Shown here one piece after another: positions 1-11,960 of a stretch of 64,000 nucleotides of DNA. Every line of letters starts with the position of its first letter. Within the stretch, counting starts at the first letter, position 1. The stretch spans positions 8,257,501 to 8,321,500 of the forward strand of contig BSBM01000877.1 of NCBI GenBank assembly GCA_027924585.1, written 5' to 3'. The DNA is from Larix kaempferi (Eukaryota; Streptophyta; Pinopsida; Pinales; Pinaceae). Below the pieces are notes generated by a model. It was not told the DNA's origin and did not search any database. It worked only from the letters and a program-made list of their open reading frames with translations. Both the position numbers and the translations under genes were made by a program.

Positions 1-837
1 TCCAGATATGGGTTTGCGAGGGTTTCCAGGATTGGTCAAGACAACTTTGTAGTTGTTGTTGTTGCGAGATTTGGGACTTCGGCAAGGTGAGTTCAGTATT
101 GAATGTGTGAATTGCATTGGCTTTTTACATAGTTTGGTGCCTCCTGGTTTGTGATGTTTTGGATTTTGAATGGAGCAAGTTATACAAAGGGAAGGCGAAC
201 CATGTGGCTTTTGGCGAGGAGAAGATGATTGGCAAGTGTGAGATAAGTGCTCGATTATGTTTGTGGATTTTATGTGTCTCCAGCTTGTGTTCCTGGTATT
301 ATATGCATTGTATTAGGGAATTGTATGTGCAATTTTCCAAATAATATATGCCTAGAATTTGATTACTCACTCATGGTTTCTGTGGAGATGGGGTTTTTGG
401 GTGTAAAACGAACACTGTCCCTAGTTTTTCTTGTGTCAGAGACCCAATTTCTTTTTATTGTTTTCCTTCGTCTGAATTTGTCACTAGAATTTGGTATTCA
501 TTGTATTATGCAGTTATTCTTGTCTCTAAAACATTGCCCCTAATTTTTCTTGTGGGAAGAGACCTGATTGCCTTGTTATTGTTTGCCTCCATCCAAATCT
601 GTAACTGAATTTCGGTCTCCATTATACTATGCGGTTATTGTTGTCTCCACTATAGCCACAGTTACTTTAATTAAGCCGTTATTAAATTTTGCATAGAAAA
701 TGTCATTAGAATTGTGAGACAATGAGTGCCTAGAATTTGATTACTCACTTAGGATTTATGTGGAGAAAGGGTTCTTGGGTATAAAACAATCAAAAGCAAA
801 AGCTTCAATGGAGCTTGGTAAACATTAACAACATATG
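1..837. repeat. Non-coding region with local direct repeats
   Basis: No gene can be supported here. Two direct repeats are visible. A unit around 405-530 (ACACTGTCCCTAGTTTTTC start) recurs at about 530-656, roughly 125 bp apart, and a block at 348-415 (GCCTAGAATTTGATTACTC) recurs at 724-790. Bases 1-95 read openly in one frame and end in a GTGAGT donor-like site, which could be the edge of an exon from outside the window, but the residues match no family I know. Confidence 0.5.
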
Positions 838-1690
838 GAATTGTTCATATGAATATTGAATATGTTTTTCGACATTTTTTCTAAGATATGGTCGGAAGTC
901 AAAATGGTCGGAGTTGGTCGAGCCTTTAGATATTGGTCAACTCTTAACTATGTCATTGTGTATTTGTCGGTTTTTTGGTCAGCATGAAGTTGTTATTGTG
1001 TAAACATGAACGACATATCGAATTGTTGATATGAATTTTAAATTTGTTTTTCGACCTTTTTTCTATGATATGGTCGGAAGTCAAAATGGTCGGAGTTGGT
1101 CGAGCCTTTAAATACTGGTTGACTCTTGATTATGTCACTGTGTATTTGTCTGTGAATGCTAAGCATTGACCGAGCTAGTCGATGCCTTTAAAAATTGGTC
1201 GACTCTTAAGTATGTGGATCAATTGATAGACGGTTTGTTTTGGTCGGGCTGAAGTTGTTATTGTGTAAACATGAACAACATATGGAATTGTTGATATGAA
1301 TATTGATTTTTTTTTCAACATTTTTTCTAAGATATGGTCGGAAGTCAAAATAGTCGGAAGTGAAAATGGTCGGTTGAGAAAATGGTCACAGTTGGTGGAG
1401 TGTTTAAATATTGGTCAACTCTTGAATATGTCACTTTCTATATTTTGTTCGATTTTTTTTCTAAGATATGGTTGGAAGTCAAAATACTCGGAAGTCAAAA
1501 TGGTCGGAACTGAAAATGGTCAGATTTGTTGGAGCCTTTAAAAATTGGTTGACTCTTAAGTATGTGGTTCAATTGATGGACAGTTTGTTTTGGTCGGCTT
1601 GAAGTTGTTATTGTGTAAACATCAACAACATATGGAATTGTTAATATGAATATTGAATTTGTTTTTCGACATATTTTCTATGATATGGTC
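838..1690 (+). repeat. GTCGG-rich tandem array, left copy
   Basis: About four irregular units begin near 838, 1018, 1278 and 1636 with a shared block (GGAATTGTT.ATATGAAT). Each carries GATATGGTCGGAAGTCAAAA, a TTGGTCGAGCCTTTAAA-like block and an ACTCTTAA.TATGT block. The same sequence family forms a larger array at 22440-24910, on the other side of the Helitron. Short reading frames here are low-complexity by-products. The stretch 1690-2292 between this array and the helicase relic holds no recognised feature. Confidence 0.8.
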
Positions 1691-2292
1691 GGAAGTCCGC
1701 GGATGTCATTGTGTAAGGATGTTCGACCTATTGTTGTTTGAGTGGCTACCAGGATCATTGACCGGTGACCAGGATGATATCATTGCTCATGTCAACTATG
1801 AAATTTCATCAGTATTAGAGTCCAGTAAGAGTGGTTCGTTTGAGAAAAAAAGAGCGACGAGTAAAATAAGTTGACGATTAACTCGATACGACTGTATTGA
1901 AACTGTCATTAGTCGAAAAGAAGACAATTAGTCGGCTATTGACTTGGATACAATAACCATGTGTTTTTAACAGTTTTGTGAAGATAGAAAATAATTATCG
2001 AGAGTGTTAGTGGACACATTTTTTGGATAGACCTTTGACATTTTATATTTAGTGGAACAAAGACTAAGATGGGATGAAATGTGCTGATGTGCTTTCTTTA
2101 AAAAAGTAATGACAACACATTGAAGTATATAAGATAGAGTAGTACAAGAAAAGTGCTGATAAGAAGATTAAATTTCTTGTCTTCTTTATAGAGTAGTATT
2201 TCCTTGTCTGTCATAGAAAAATATCAATGCTGGTAGCAACAGGAATACAAGATGTGAAAAAAATGGAGCTGCAAAGTAGCAGGAATATAACT

Positions 2293-4505
2293 TTATGGAG
2301 CATGTGGCTGCAAATATTTTGAAGCAAGTAAGTTCTCTTCTTGTATTATGCGCTGCACATAGGGACTATCTTTCATTCGAGAATACCTACAAAAGGAAAA
2401 AGGTGGAGATATGCGAAGGCCTGATAGATATTTTACTCTTGATATTGCAGTGAATGTAAGTCCTTGTCTGTCAGTGTTGCCAATATCTATTGTTGCATTT
2501 TGCAGCGTCATCCCTTGTGCTTTATGGATTGTTAAACCCCATGCCATGCGAAGTGGTACTTGTCTTCGTGAACCCCTTGTTATAGGAGGAATGGGGACAT
2601 AATTTGGATTGGAAGAATCCCATGGGGGGCCATTGTAGTGGAGAAAATCGATTACAACATAAGATGGCAATGTAGGTGGTTGATCATTGGAATTGTAGAC
2701 AATTGCAATAACTTTCCCAAGTGAGCCATTCACTAGTCCTGCTGAGACACACAAGTTGGTTGTCAACATGACTTGTTGACCAATTGAGAGTAGAACCTTG
2801 AATGGAAGTTGTTCATCATCTATTGATTTTTTTACATGTTGCTTATTTTGCTCTGCAAAGCAATGTGCAATTGGCATGTTGAGGAGTTTTAGCATTTGTT
2901 TGTTGTGCAGTGAAATAGAGCTATTAGTTGCGTACAAGTGAGTGCATTGGTCAAATGTGTTATTGTCTTCATCTAAAAGGAACGAGGCTGTTCTTGACAT
3001 GAGGAGAGTCCAATCTTCAATAGTTGGATTTGCATTTCGAAGATTGAGTAGGAGTTGTCGAAAGGAAACTTGAGAAGGGGTGTCTCCTTGTTGTCAAAAG
3101 ATGGTTGAAAGTGTAACAAAAGTGTCAAAACTACGCAAGAGAGAATCCCTTGTGATGCACCAACATACATGGGGATGTCTTTTACAGGTGGTAGTTGTCC
3201 AAAATCACCAAGGAAGATGATGGAACAACCACCAAATGGAGTTGTACATTGGGAGGGGAATTCTTGTCGTAAGCAGTCATCCATGCGGGTTAATAATTTT
3301 GGGCCAACGAAACTCATTTAATCAATGATTATGTATCGGATATGGAGGAATTGTTGTTGGAAGCTTGAAAGGGATTGTCCTTCAAGAGGATGCATCTCTG
3401 TAATGGGTATGCGAAGGGCAGAATGTATTGTTAACACATGTATGTTAAAAGCAGCAATACCGGTGGGAGCAAGGAGGAGCAAGGGTGAAGGGTTATTGGT
3501 AGAGGCATAATGGAATGTAGATCTAAGGCAAGAAATCAAGAAAGACTTTCCTGTTCCTGCAGTGCCTTGAATGACCATCTTGAGTGGGGGAAGGGTTGTA
3601 GCATTTGTGGAGTGTGCGATGATAAGGGAAAAGGCCATGCGTTGTGTGGGATACAAGGAGGTAGGAGAACATGAAGATGACAAGGTGTTAGGTTCTACAT
3701 GTGTAGACATTCGAATGATGTCAATGAATGGTATAGCTGTTGCATGGATGTCTGCAGGAATATGGTGTTCTGTCCAATTGTGGTCTTTTTCAAAGTCACG
3801 ATAACCAAGCATGTCAAGCTCATCAACATAGAGGTTGTTTCCGGGGCGGAGTTGAGAAAGGATTTCCCATTCATGAATGGAAGGCGCGAAGGGCAAATGG
3901 TTTAAAGTAGAGGGAGAGTTATCAGAGGGAGGGGTAGAGTCATCAGAGGGAGGGGTGCTAGGGGGTTCTGGAAAACGATCAACATGCCATGCAGTATATG
4001 TGTCTTTAATGAAAACCCAATTAGAAGTTATGGCCAAGGCTGTGGATCCAATGTCATTTTGGAGATTGCGGAAAGGTTTGTATAGGAGGAGCTTACTCCA
4101 GCAAAAGGGAACAAAAGAATCTGCAGTAATGGGTGGAATGGTGGTGAATCGAGGGAAGACACGAACAATTTTGGGAGGGTGGTTTTCTTTCCATTTTGAT
4201 TTCTTTCTCCGAGGTGAGTATGACCAAGAGTGTGCAACTTCAAGAAGGGTAAGTTGTTTGAGTGCAAGTGGGCTTTGCATGTATGCAAAAATGAAGGTGG
4301 GTGTTGTTGGGATGTTAAGAGAGTCATTGGAAATACGGCGTAAAACGCTTTGGCTAACATTTAAGGACATAAAGGAATGATTGCAAAGACAAAGAGGGAG
4401 TTTTTGGAGCATGTGGCAAGTCTCTTGTGCACCAATGTCTCTTTCTGCAACAATTTCAGATAGGAAGCGTCTTATTGGCAGAAGGATGGGGGCATCATTT
4501 GGAGT
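2293..4505 (-). pseudogene. Helitron helicase domain (PIF1-like), broken
   Basis: This is the C-terminal half of the Helitron Rep-helicase protein, a superfamily 1 DNA helicase that unwinds the transposon strand. Reading leftward from 4505, the frame starts in the Rep-helicase linker (AERDIGAQETCHMLQKLPL). It then shows Walker A GTAGTGKS near 3550, APTGIAAFNI, the Walker B region IIID, GDFGQLPPV near 3190, and LRMAWGLTIHKAQGMTL near 2500. Breaks: an in-frame TAA at 3318-3320 inside the Walker B region (IIID-stop-MSF, where Glu is expected) and a frameshift near 2975-3060. The frame continues rightward across the inserted element into Rep at 15547 once a single target duplication is removed. 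Confidence 0.92.
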
Positions 4506-4513
4506 TGCATGTG
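4506..4513. repeat. Target site duplication of the 11-kb TIR element, left copy
   Basis: TGCATGTG here is repeated exactly at 15539-15546. Removing the element and one copy restores an open Rep-to-helicase frame reading SRLAHATPNDAP on the minus strand. That is strong evidence for a simple transposition event. Confidence 0.92.
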
Positions 4514-4564
4514 CACGGGGGGTTCACTCAGTGAACTTGTTACATAGCACGACCGTTCATAGGA
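4514..4564 (+). repeat. Left terminal inverted repeat of the 11-kb element
   Basis: It starts CACGGGGGGTTCACTCAGTG and pairs with the reverse complement of 15488-15538. The first 15 bases differ from the partner at one position. The match then continues imperfectly, with small gaps. Confidence 0.85.
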
Positions 4565-5249
4565 TATTAAAGAATATCCCTAATTTCACTAAATATTGGA
4601 AAACTCCTCCTAAAATTGTATTGTTGAACCCCCCTCCTAATATACCTTTCCAATAAAGAAAACCCCAACTTTCACCAAATATTGCATGTATCTATTTTTA
4701 TCAACCCATTTTTAATATCCCCTTTATATCATATTATCAAGTTGTAACAAAAAGGGGCCCTTACGCATCTTAGTATAAGCAAACAACAAAATGGGGAGGC
4801 CTCCTCTGACGCAAAAACAAAATCTTATACATCTGAAACAGTGGATGGATGAGCAAGGAATGAAAAGCTCGTGCGATATTTCAAATTGGAATGAGAGTAA
4901 TGATAAATGGATAGGCTAGAAAGTTCTTAACACTCATTAAAAATTGATGCCTCTTTTGAATGAGCTACACATAGCCTTGGACGGTTGTGCTCCCAGTAAC
5001 AAAAGAGAGGGTACAATTCAGAACTACAAAATCTTCCTCTTCCTCGGAATTCCAGGATGTGGAAGTATGTGTGGAATGCAAACGGCATTTCCAAAGTTAA
5101 TATAATCAATTCCATATTCTAGTGCATGACAAACTATTAATTACTAATATTTGTAGCAGAGAGGACTTTTGACCCCTTTTAAAATATCGAACACAAAGGA
5201 AATTTTCAAATAAAACCTCTTCTTAAAAGAGTTTGGAATATTCTCCCCA

Positions 5250-5988
5250 AGTATCTTTGCTCGAATGTGTGGTTATCTAGGAATGACACTATTTTTCAAG
5301 AGCAGTGTGACAACCCTCGAAGAATAGCCATAAAAGCTCGCAGGCTATGAAAAGATTACCTTCAAACTAAGAAGACTTTAAATCAGAATATGCAACAGTT
5401 AGATAAAAATGAAAGGGACTAGTTAAGGGATATGTTGGAACCACCCTTTTTGCAAAAAAAAAGTCATCATCTCTCAAGTAGACAAGAAATAGAAATTGAA
5501 GTTGTTCAATGATGAGTTCCAAAATGGGAAAATTATGTAAATAAAAAGCATCATGTTCTTTGATGGAGCCTCAAAGGGATACCCAGGGGCTATAGGTGCA
5601 AGAGGAGTACTTTTGGATCCCAGTAGGAAATAAGAACTACACTACGAATGAGAACTAGGAAAAAACACAAACAATCAAGCAGAAGCTATTGCTCTTTATC
5701 AAGGCCTCTTACAAGCTTGTCTTCTAGTATTAGAATGCCTCGAAGTGTTTGGAGACTCATAAATTATAATCAATTTGGTTCATGGTGTCACCTCTCTCAA
5801 ATACATCACTCTCACTAGATGGATTGAAAGAATAAATTATGAGATCAAGAACCTCAACACCCTCAATTTCTTCCATGTTCTTCATCATCAAAACCATAAA
5901 GGTGATGAAAGGGAAAACAATGCCACTCGAAGTAATGAAGGGTATCTCAAAATAAATGAGACCATCTCATTAAGCCATATACCATGAT
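5250..5988 (+). pseudogene. LINE 3' relic with RNase H domain
   Basis: This is the C-terminal part of a plant L1-type non-LTR retrotransposon ORF2. An upstream segment reads WLSRNDTIFQEQ, like the region after the LINE reverse transcriptase. An RNase H domain follows from about 5549: FFDGASKGYPGAIGARG (first Asp), NTNNQAEAIALYQGL (Glu), EVFGDS (second Asp) and HQNHKGDERENN (last Asp position). Several in-frame stops interrupt it (for example after SRK near 5628 and after FGDS near 5759). It is the only recognised coding relic on the plus strand of the 11-kb element, so it probably inserted separately. A retroelement RNase H of another class is possible but less likely. Confidence 0.75.
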
Positions 5989-7010
5989 CCTTCTTTGAAT
6001 AAAACATCCAACAATCAAATTGACATGTACAAATGGATAAGAGGCAGAGCACAATATATTTAGCATAAGTAGGAGTCTTGAAGCCTAAATTCTTGATCTG
6101 AAGGTAATAATGTTAGTCCATATTATTCACCACACCTTTGGGAATCATTCAGAGTTAAATGTAAAGGTAAGCTCCATCACTTCATGGCACATTAAACACA
6201 AGTTGGAACGAGGATTAATAAAGAGTAATATTAATAAATAATTATAATTATGATGTTGTCAATTTCCGGTAGCTTGTTTGGTTAAGGTGTGGGTCTCATC
6301 ATGGTTTCTTAAGCCAAAGGCCAAATTAGAGAAATTCTAGCAAACAAATAACTATAATGTTAAAACCATCAATTTTATTTTATAATAAACATATATTAAT
6401 TATAATTAACATATATTAATTTTAAAATTGTTTTATTTAATTTTATTGTTTATAATTAAAAAATTTGTTTATATTTAACAGATTTTATTTAATTTTATAT
6501 TATTGTGGAATTCAATGTTGCATCCGAATTTAAAACTTTAATTGAGTTTTAGATAATTTTGATATATTTAAAATTAAACAAAATTCCTTATCAAATTTTA
6601 AACAAACGAAATAAATTCAAATTTAAACAAAATAATACGATTAATCCCCAAGTGATCTCAACCCTTGAAGGTGTTGAAAAGAAACCTAAGGTCCAAACTT
6701 CGAAATATTTGACTCTACAATGTTTGTGATAAAGCTTCCACTGCTAATGAATGTTGATAATGACAATATGGACTTTTCTACTACCACTTTCCAATGAAGG
6801 TAACACATCGGAATGTCAAGGGTTGGGGTCAGAGTATTGAAATAAATTTACAGTTTTTAATTCAGAATTTATTTAAAATTAATTTAGATGAAAACAATGA
6901 AATACAATATTGAATATAGAATAGCAACACCACACCAGATATAAAGATAATATATGAAAAACAATACATAGCAGTGTGGCAGGACAAGAGATACTCGTGG
7001 ATTTTTTCAA
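5989..7010. other. AT-rich stretch without a recognised gene
   Basis: Bases 6230-6650 are strongly AT-rich with repeated ATATTAATTATAATTAA-like and TTTAATTTTAT-like words. No domain is readable in any frame. Confidence 0.5.
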
Positions 7011-7016
7011 ACATAC

Positions 7017-7478
7017 CTCCCCAAAAATCTGACGAAGAGCAAGCAGCTTTCCTTCCTCATTTCCAACAAACTTCAATTTCTGTTGTATCAACTATGATGC
7101 TTTTTACAGAAGAAGATATACCCCCTTGTTAAAATAGTGCAGATACTTGGAAATCTGTTTAATACATGGAATATTAAATGCATTCAAAAGTTGCTCCTGT
7201 CATGACATTAAGAATCCTAGTAAATATCAAAATATAGAAATGAAAGGTATAGCGTAGGAAAAAATGAATTTTATGTAACTCACTTTCTACCAACAATTAT
7301 TCGTACTGCATCATGCATGATGGTGCGAGAAAGCTCCTCAATGGAATCATGCAACGTAGCACTAAATAATGAACGTACAAATGAGGGACTCGAGCAAACA
7401 TTTTCTATTGAATCAATTTGCTCAATAAATCCAAGTTCAAATAGCTTATTCGACTCATCTAGAATGAGATACTCAACC
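7017..7478 (-). pseudogene. DEAD-box RNA helicase (RH57/ROK1-like) fragment, two exons
   Basis: Two exons survive, each with canonical splice signals. The first (7478-7284) follows ...GATGCAG and ends before GTGAGT. It reads VEYLILDESNKLFELGF (motif II region, DESN where ROK1-type proteins have DESD) and SLFSATLHDSIEELSRTI (motif III SAT), ending IIVGRK. The second (about 7079-7017) ends before GTATGT and reads KLKFVGNEEGKLLALRQIF. The wording matches plant DEAD-box helicase 57, homologue of yeast Rok1/human DDX52, a nucleolar factor for 18S rRNA processing. Only about 85 residues of a protein usually above 500 are present, so this is a captured fragment, not a gene. The intron between the exons is retained. 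Confidence 0.87.
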
Positions 7479-7849
7479 CTGCATCAAGAGCCAATCAAAA
7501 ACCCCGAACATGATTATACGCAAATGATTTCGCTAGTACCCACACATCTATATGAAAGAATCACATTAACATAATTAGTAAAGTTTTTCCACTAATATCA
7601 AATACCCATATATATATGGACATAAAAATATGTTAAATATCATGGAAGATTAAAATTTAACCAAACAAAAAAAGCCTTCGTGAAGTAAGTGGATTAAATA
7701 ACAATATTTGAATGTCTAAAACTCCAGTAATATACAACCATATGAAATTTTGATGACCAAAGTACTGGAAATGAATATTACAAGTGAAAGTAAGTCACTA
7801 AAGAAATGCTAATCTATTTGCAACAAGCTTTCCAATCAATGACACTAAC

Positions 7850-8071
7850 CTTTGCCAAGATCATCCGGATCAATGTATAACAACAACTCGTCCTACTATA
7901 GAATGTGGCCAAGAAAGAAGAATCTGCAAATATAGGATTCTGGTCAAACAATCTCCAAGAATCACAAAATTATAATGAATGTCAAACTAGATGAGCAAAC
8001 AATGGCAATATACAGATAGTATTAAGAGGAGGAATATACCTGTTCGTCAGTGATTGAAAATTCAACAGTAC
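7850..8071 (-). pseudogene. Cu/Zn superoxide dismutase fragment, two exons
   Basis: The first exon (8071-8040, 32 bp) lies between TTTAG and GTATAT and reads TVEFSITDEQ. The second (7923-7850, 74 bp) lies between TTTGCAG and GTTAGT and reads WPHSIVGRVVVIH-stop-DPDDLGK. Together these match the plant Cu/Zn SOD stretch that converts superoxide to peroxide (family pattern ...TITD.QIPLSGP.SI.GRAVVVHADPDDLGKG). The His of the metal-binding region is present, but an in-frame TGA replaces Ala before DPDD. The short exon size agrees with my recollection of plant Cu/Zn SOD genes. All other exons are absent. Orientation is the same as the other captured fragments. Confidence 0.83.
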
Positions 8072-8694
8072 CTAAAGAGACACAATACACATTACACATC
8101 AGTGCAGATCTAATTCTGAACATCTCCATATTTTCATAAGCACTGCATGAATGTGCCTGAATACAGTAAAAAATGAAGGGAAGACCCAAGACTATATATT
8201 GCCTTTTATTTGAACTTAATGATCTTGTACGCTACTCCCAATTGTAACCAGAAAAACCTTCCCTAGAATGTTTCCAAAGCAAAATGGCGCTTTTGCAATT
8301 ATAGAAGATAAAAAAATAAAAAATTACAATTGAGAATATCACACAATAATGCAAAACTACAAACATGGTAGTCAAGAAGCTCATTGAATTTGTTATGCTC
8401 TACTTTAAATTAAAATTTAAACAAAACAAAGAAAAAATGAAGTGCAGAGGTTTGCTAAGCATGATCATAACATTATACCAGGAATCAGTAGCCAAGTAAT
8501 CCCCATTAGACCTTTCCCTAGACAATACCTACTTTGTATAGGTTCTTCTACAAACCCCAAAGTATAGACTTGTTATTCTATGTATCTTCCACAAGTTGAA
8601 GAATATAATGTGATTAGTAACTATACCTTGGATTGTAGAAAATGTGGAACATACTTTTCGTGGCAACTGCATGAGCTACAACAGCTAGCACACT

Positions 8695-9617
8695 TGATTA
8701 TATGTCATGGCTGGAGAGCATTGAAGAAGGTACATTGCTTTGTTGCTGGGAATCTCTTTGAATTCCTAAATTCAATTCTCCATTTTCATCCATGTTTGTG
8801 ACAAAAAGTACAATGTTAAAATATAGAAAAATGCTATGTGAGATAACCCTAGTGATAAGTAACAGTAGGTCTTTCAACATGAACAATGAATTCCCAAAAG
8901 ATTGGGGCATACCATAGAAAGAGTACAGCATCTCCAGCAACAAGTCTTTTGTAACTAACAAAGGGACTCCATCCAGTAGTCAACAAATGCCTGTGTGGAT
9001 GAAATGCAAAATGATCCTAGGTATGACATGAAATTCTCGATTCTAATCAATGATTGGATACAATCTAAGTCTAAGATTGTTTACATGAAAACTACAGTTG
9101 AAAAATTTAAGATCTTATATCACTAATCCATGCTTCCTCAACATGGAAAAGCTTTGCGGAAACTACTCCATCACAAAAAAATCTGAAAATAAACATTATA
9201 ACCTTGGATGATGTTACAATTCAATCACAAGGATTTCAAACAGAATTAACAACCATGTTTGATGCATGGTGGTGGTGGTCATTATGTATTGTCCCCTTAG
9301 GCCATCACATATAACGACCTTGAGAAGGATGGAATTGGGCCTTCTAATATTCAAAATAAGCACAAACTTTTAAACAAGGCAATGGAAGGGAAAAGGTTTC
9401 AGCCTTTGATATTCAGTCTTTTAGAACATTTCAAAGTTGCACTAATAGGGAAGAGTAATGGGTCACCAACTTACTCCGTTGGAAGGGCTCAAACACAAAA
9501 TAGAAACATGTGAACTACAATGACTACTTACATACCCCTTAATATGTGCCGGAATCTCCATTCTCTTGCATTCAAATCCTTTGCAAGTTCTTGAGAAGGC
9601 CTTTGTTGACTATAAAT
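8695..9617 (-). pseudogene. Auxin response factor B3-domain fragment, three exons
   Basis: Exon 9617-9536 follows ...GCTGCAG, reads YSQQRPSQELAKDLNAREW then RFRHILRG, and ends before GTATGTAAG. Exon 8990-8913 follows ...CACACAG and reads [19 protein letters not shown] then DAVLFL, before GTATGC. A third segment, about 8800-8695, reads DENGELNLGIQRDSQQQSN then VPSSMLSSHD. These are consecutive parts of the B3 DNA-binding domain of plant ARF transcription factors, which bind auxin-response elements. The acceptor before the third segment lacks AG, a sign of decay. The N-terminal part of B3, the ARF middle domain and PB1 are all missing. The ENGEL wording is closer to repressor-type ARFs than to the WNEKNQL type. 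Confidence 0.88.
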
Positions 9618-10439
9618 CTGCAGCATGTCATTTTTATATAATAGTTAATGCATTGGAAACCTTCGAAATAGTCTTATTTTCTATGAAGGCTTTGCAGATT
9701 CCTAGTATGATACCATATGTGCAGATTGTTACAGTCACACCAACAAAACCTATATCAAAACTTACCAAGGGCAGAAAGCAGTCCTCTGCAGCACTTCAAG
9801 GAACTGAAAACCCCATGGGTACTTGTATCATAATCCATTAGCGTCTTACATAACATATGAGGAGTGTTGGATGGAGATATCAACGGTTTCTCTAAACAAC
9901 ACATTTAAGGAAGACTACAATATATGAAGTACATTATCGAATAACTAGCATTCCTCTGATTCTCTCTCTGTGTCTTATCATTGGTTGCATCAAAAATTCA
10001 TGCAGATAAAGACTTAGTTGATGGAATAAAGAAATTCAGGAAACAACTCCAAATTGATATTCAGCACACGACAGAGAATTTGGGGAGGGAGCTTATATGA
10101 AAGCATCTGTTGGTCCACAGCCTAACTCACAAATCTATAAGAGAGGAAAAAGATGCACATAACTTGAACTTTTATGATTACAATTTTAATTACGCAAAGG
10201 AAGCTAACAAAAAAATAGCATGCTCCAGCTTATGTTTCAACAAGAAAAATCTCTCAGCCTGATTGTATATAGCCAAACTTCAGATTGTTAAAAAAGTTGC
10301 AAGCAAGGAAAAATTACTCAGGGTTCACACACTTACATCCTTATTCAATCTTCGTAAACTGCAATCATTCGGAAAAATGACATTGGGTTGATTGTTGTAG
10401 TATCAAAAACTCTTGAGTGGTAGTTTCACAACATGGACA
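9618..10439. other. No recognised gene
   Basis: I see no domain and no clear repeat in this stretch between the ARF and KRI1 fragments. It may contain captured intron or spacer DNA. Confidence 0.4.
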
Positions 10440-11960
10440 ACAAACTTATCACCATTACTTCTTAGTTTTCTTCATTCTAAAGGGCACCTTTCTGTATTCT
10501 ATTAGCTTTGACAGGGGGATAATAATTGTCACTTCCTCGTCTTCATCTTCATCAACTTCATCTTGCTCTGTCCCTTCATCTCCATCTTCATAAAATTCAT
10601 CTTCATCTTCCCCTGCGTCTTCATATTCAGCTTCATCTTCCCCTGCACCATCTTCGACCGATACTAGATCTTATCTTCGGCATGCTTTCGCCTTCTACCT
10701 TGCAACATTAAACCCATCATCTTTCTACCCATCCCTGCAACCTTTGGGAAAACCCAACAACTCATCCTCGACATCAAAATCTGGCTTCTCCAAGTAATCC
10801 ACGTCATGCCCCTGAAACTTCTCATCTGGATCTTCGGCCCCATAGTACTCATCCCCAAATTCCTCCCTCATCTTCTTCCACAGGATCGAAGTCCTCGTCT
10901 AGATCCTCGTCATCCACAACATTCCCCTAATCACCTCCGACCCTTGCTACAACGTTGATATTCTCAAGCATTTCCAAAAATCTCCCTCTTGTTAACATTC
11001 TTCAAGTGTTTCAACTACTTCCTCTCATACTCAACCAAAGCCAGTCTCTCCTGCTTGTTCTTCCTTTGAAGCTTCCTCGCATTTGGCTTCTTCCTCACAG
11101 AACCCTTGGCAAACCTCGGATGACCCAACACCTGATCCCCAACACCCTCCTTGAACCTAAAACTACAATCCGCCTATCTTGCTCCTCCAATTCGTTCTCG
11201 TCCTCAGAAACCCCAACGACATCCCCATAATCAAAACCCTTGCTTTCCCTTTCAATCCACCCTTTATTCATCAAATAATTCTTCACAAAACTATCATTCT
11301 CATCCAAATCATCGTCCTTACCAAAATACATGTTCAATTTCCTGGCAATGGTGACATCTTTGGCCTGCTGCTTGGCCTTGGCAACAACCTCTCTTCCTCT
11401 TTCTTCTCATGGCGGAGCTCCTCTGTCGGCTTCTTCTTCACAATAAGCAAACCCCCGCCATCTTCATCATCACTGTCACCAGCCTCGAGAACGCCCACTT
11501 CAGCTTATCCTGCTCCTCTGAATAGCTCTTTGATACATTTCTAGCCCTTTTTTCTTCAAAATCGGGGCCATTTTCAAGCAAATGTTGAGCCATAGCATCC
11601 TTGAGATACAAATCCGTTTTCTTCTTCGGCTTCTCTGCAACTTCCTCTTATTTCCCGTCTTCATTATAGAGTGTAGCGTCTTTCTGATAAATCCGAAAGG
11701 TCCTTCTTCTTGATCTTGGCTTTGGCTAGGGTTTCATAAATCTAAATCTCTGTGCTTTTCGGGATAAGGCCATCTTTGTCTTCGTCTTCGTTGGAGGAGT
11801 CGGAATAGGAGTGGGAACCACCGACTTCGTCATGTTTCTTGAGCTCCTGCAAGTGGTGGACGGCCTATGGCGGCTTGTTGTGAGCGAAACACTTGGCAAA
11901 GGATTCATTGATCTTAATGCCTACCAAATCTTCGTTAATTTGCAGCAGGTGCCATTCTTC
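10440..11960 (-). pseudogene. KRI1-like ribosome biogenesis protein, truncated and frameshifted
   Basis: KRI1 is a nucleolar factor for 40S subunit assembly that partners KRR1. Reading leftward: KINESFAKCFAHNK near 11890, LQELKKHDEVGG near 11835, YLKDAMAQHLLENGPDFE near 11590, SYSEEQDKLKWAF near 11510, MNKGWIERESKGFDYGD then VVGVSEDENELEEQ near 11200-11270, and GDEYYGAEDPDEKF then LEKPDFDVEDELLGFPKG near 10750-10860, followed by an acidic Glu/Asp run to about 10510. These follow the order in KRI1. Damage: a stop after AHNKPP near 11867, stops near 11750 and 11650, and at least two frame changes. No clear intron breaks the 1.4-kb stretch, unlike the other captured fragments. The conserved C-terminal half of KRI1 is missing. 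Plus-strand frames here are shadows. Confidence 0.85.

Noticed and set aside
3325-4380. Plus-strand frames opposite the Helitron helicase
   Set aside because: They are antisense shadows; the minus strand carries all helicase motifs.
2293-4412. Host PIF1 helicase gene
   Set aside because: Continuity with Rep once the inserted element is removed, and the AERDIGAQETCHML linker, identify it as Helitron transposase.
7317-7574. Plus-strand frame of 85 residues
   Set aside because: It is the exact antisense of the DEAD-box exon on the minus strand, which has the helicase motifs and splice sites.
10526-11544. Plus-strand His/Leu- and Ser-rich frames
   Set aside because: They are antisense of the acidic KRI1 coding stretch.
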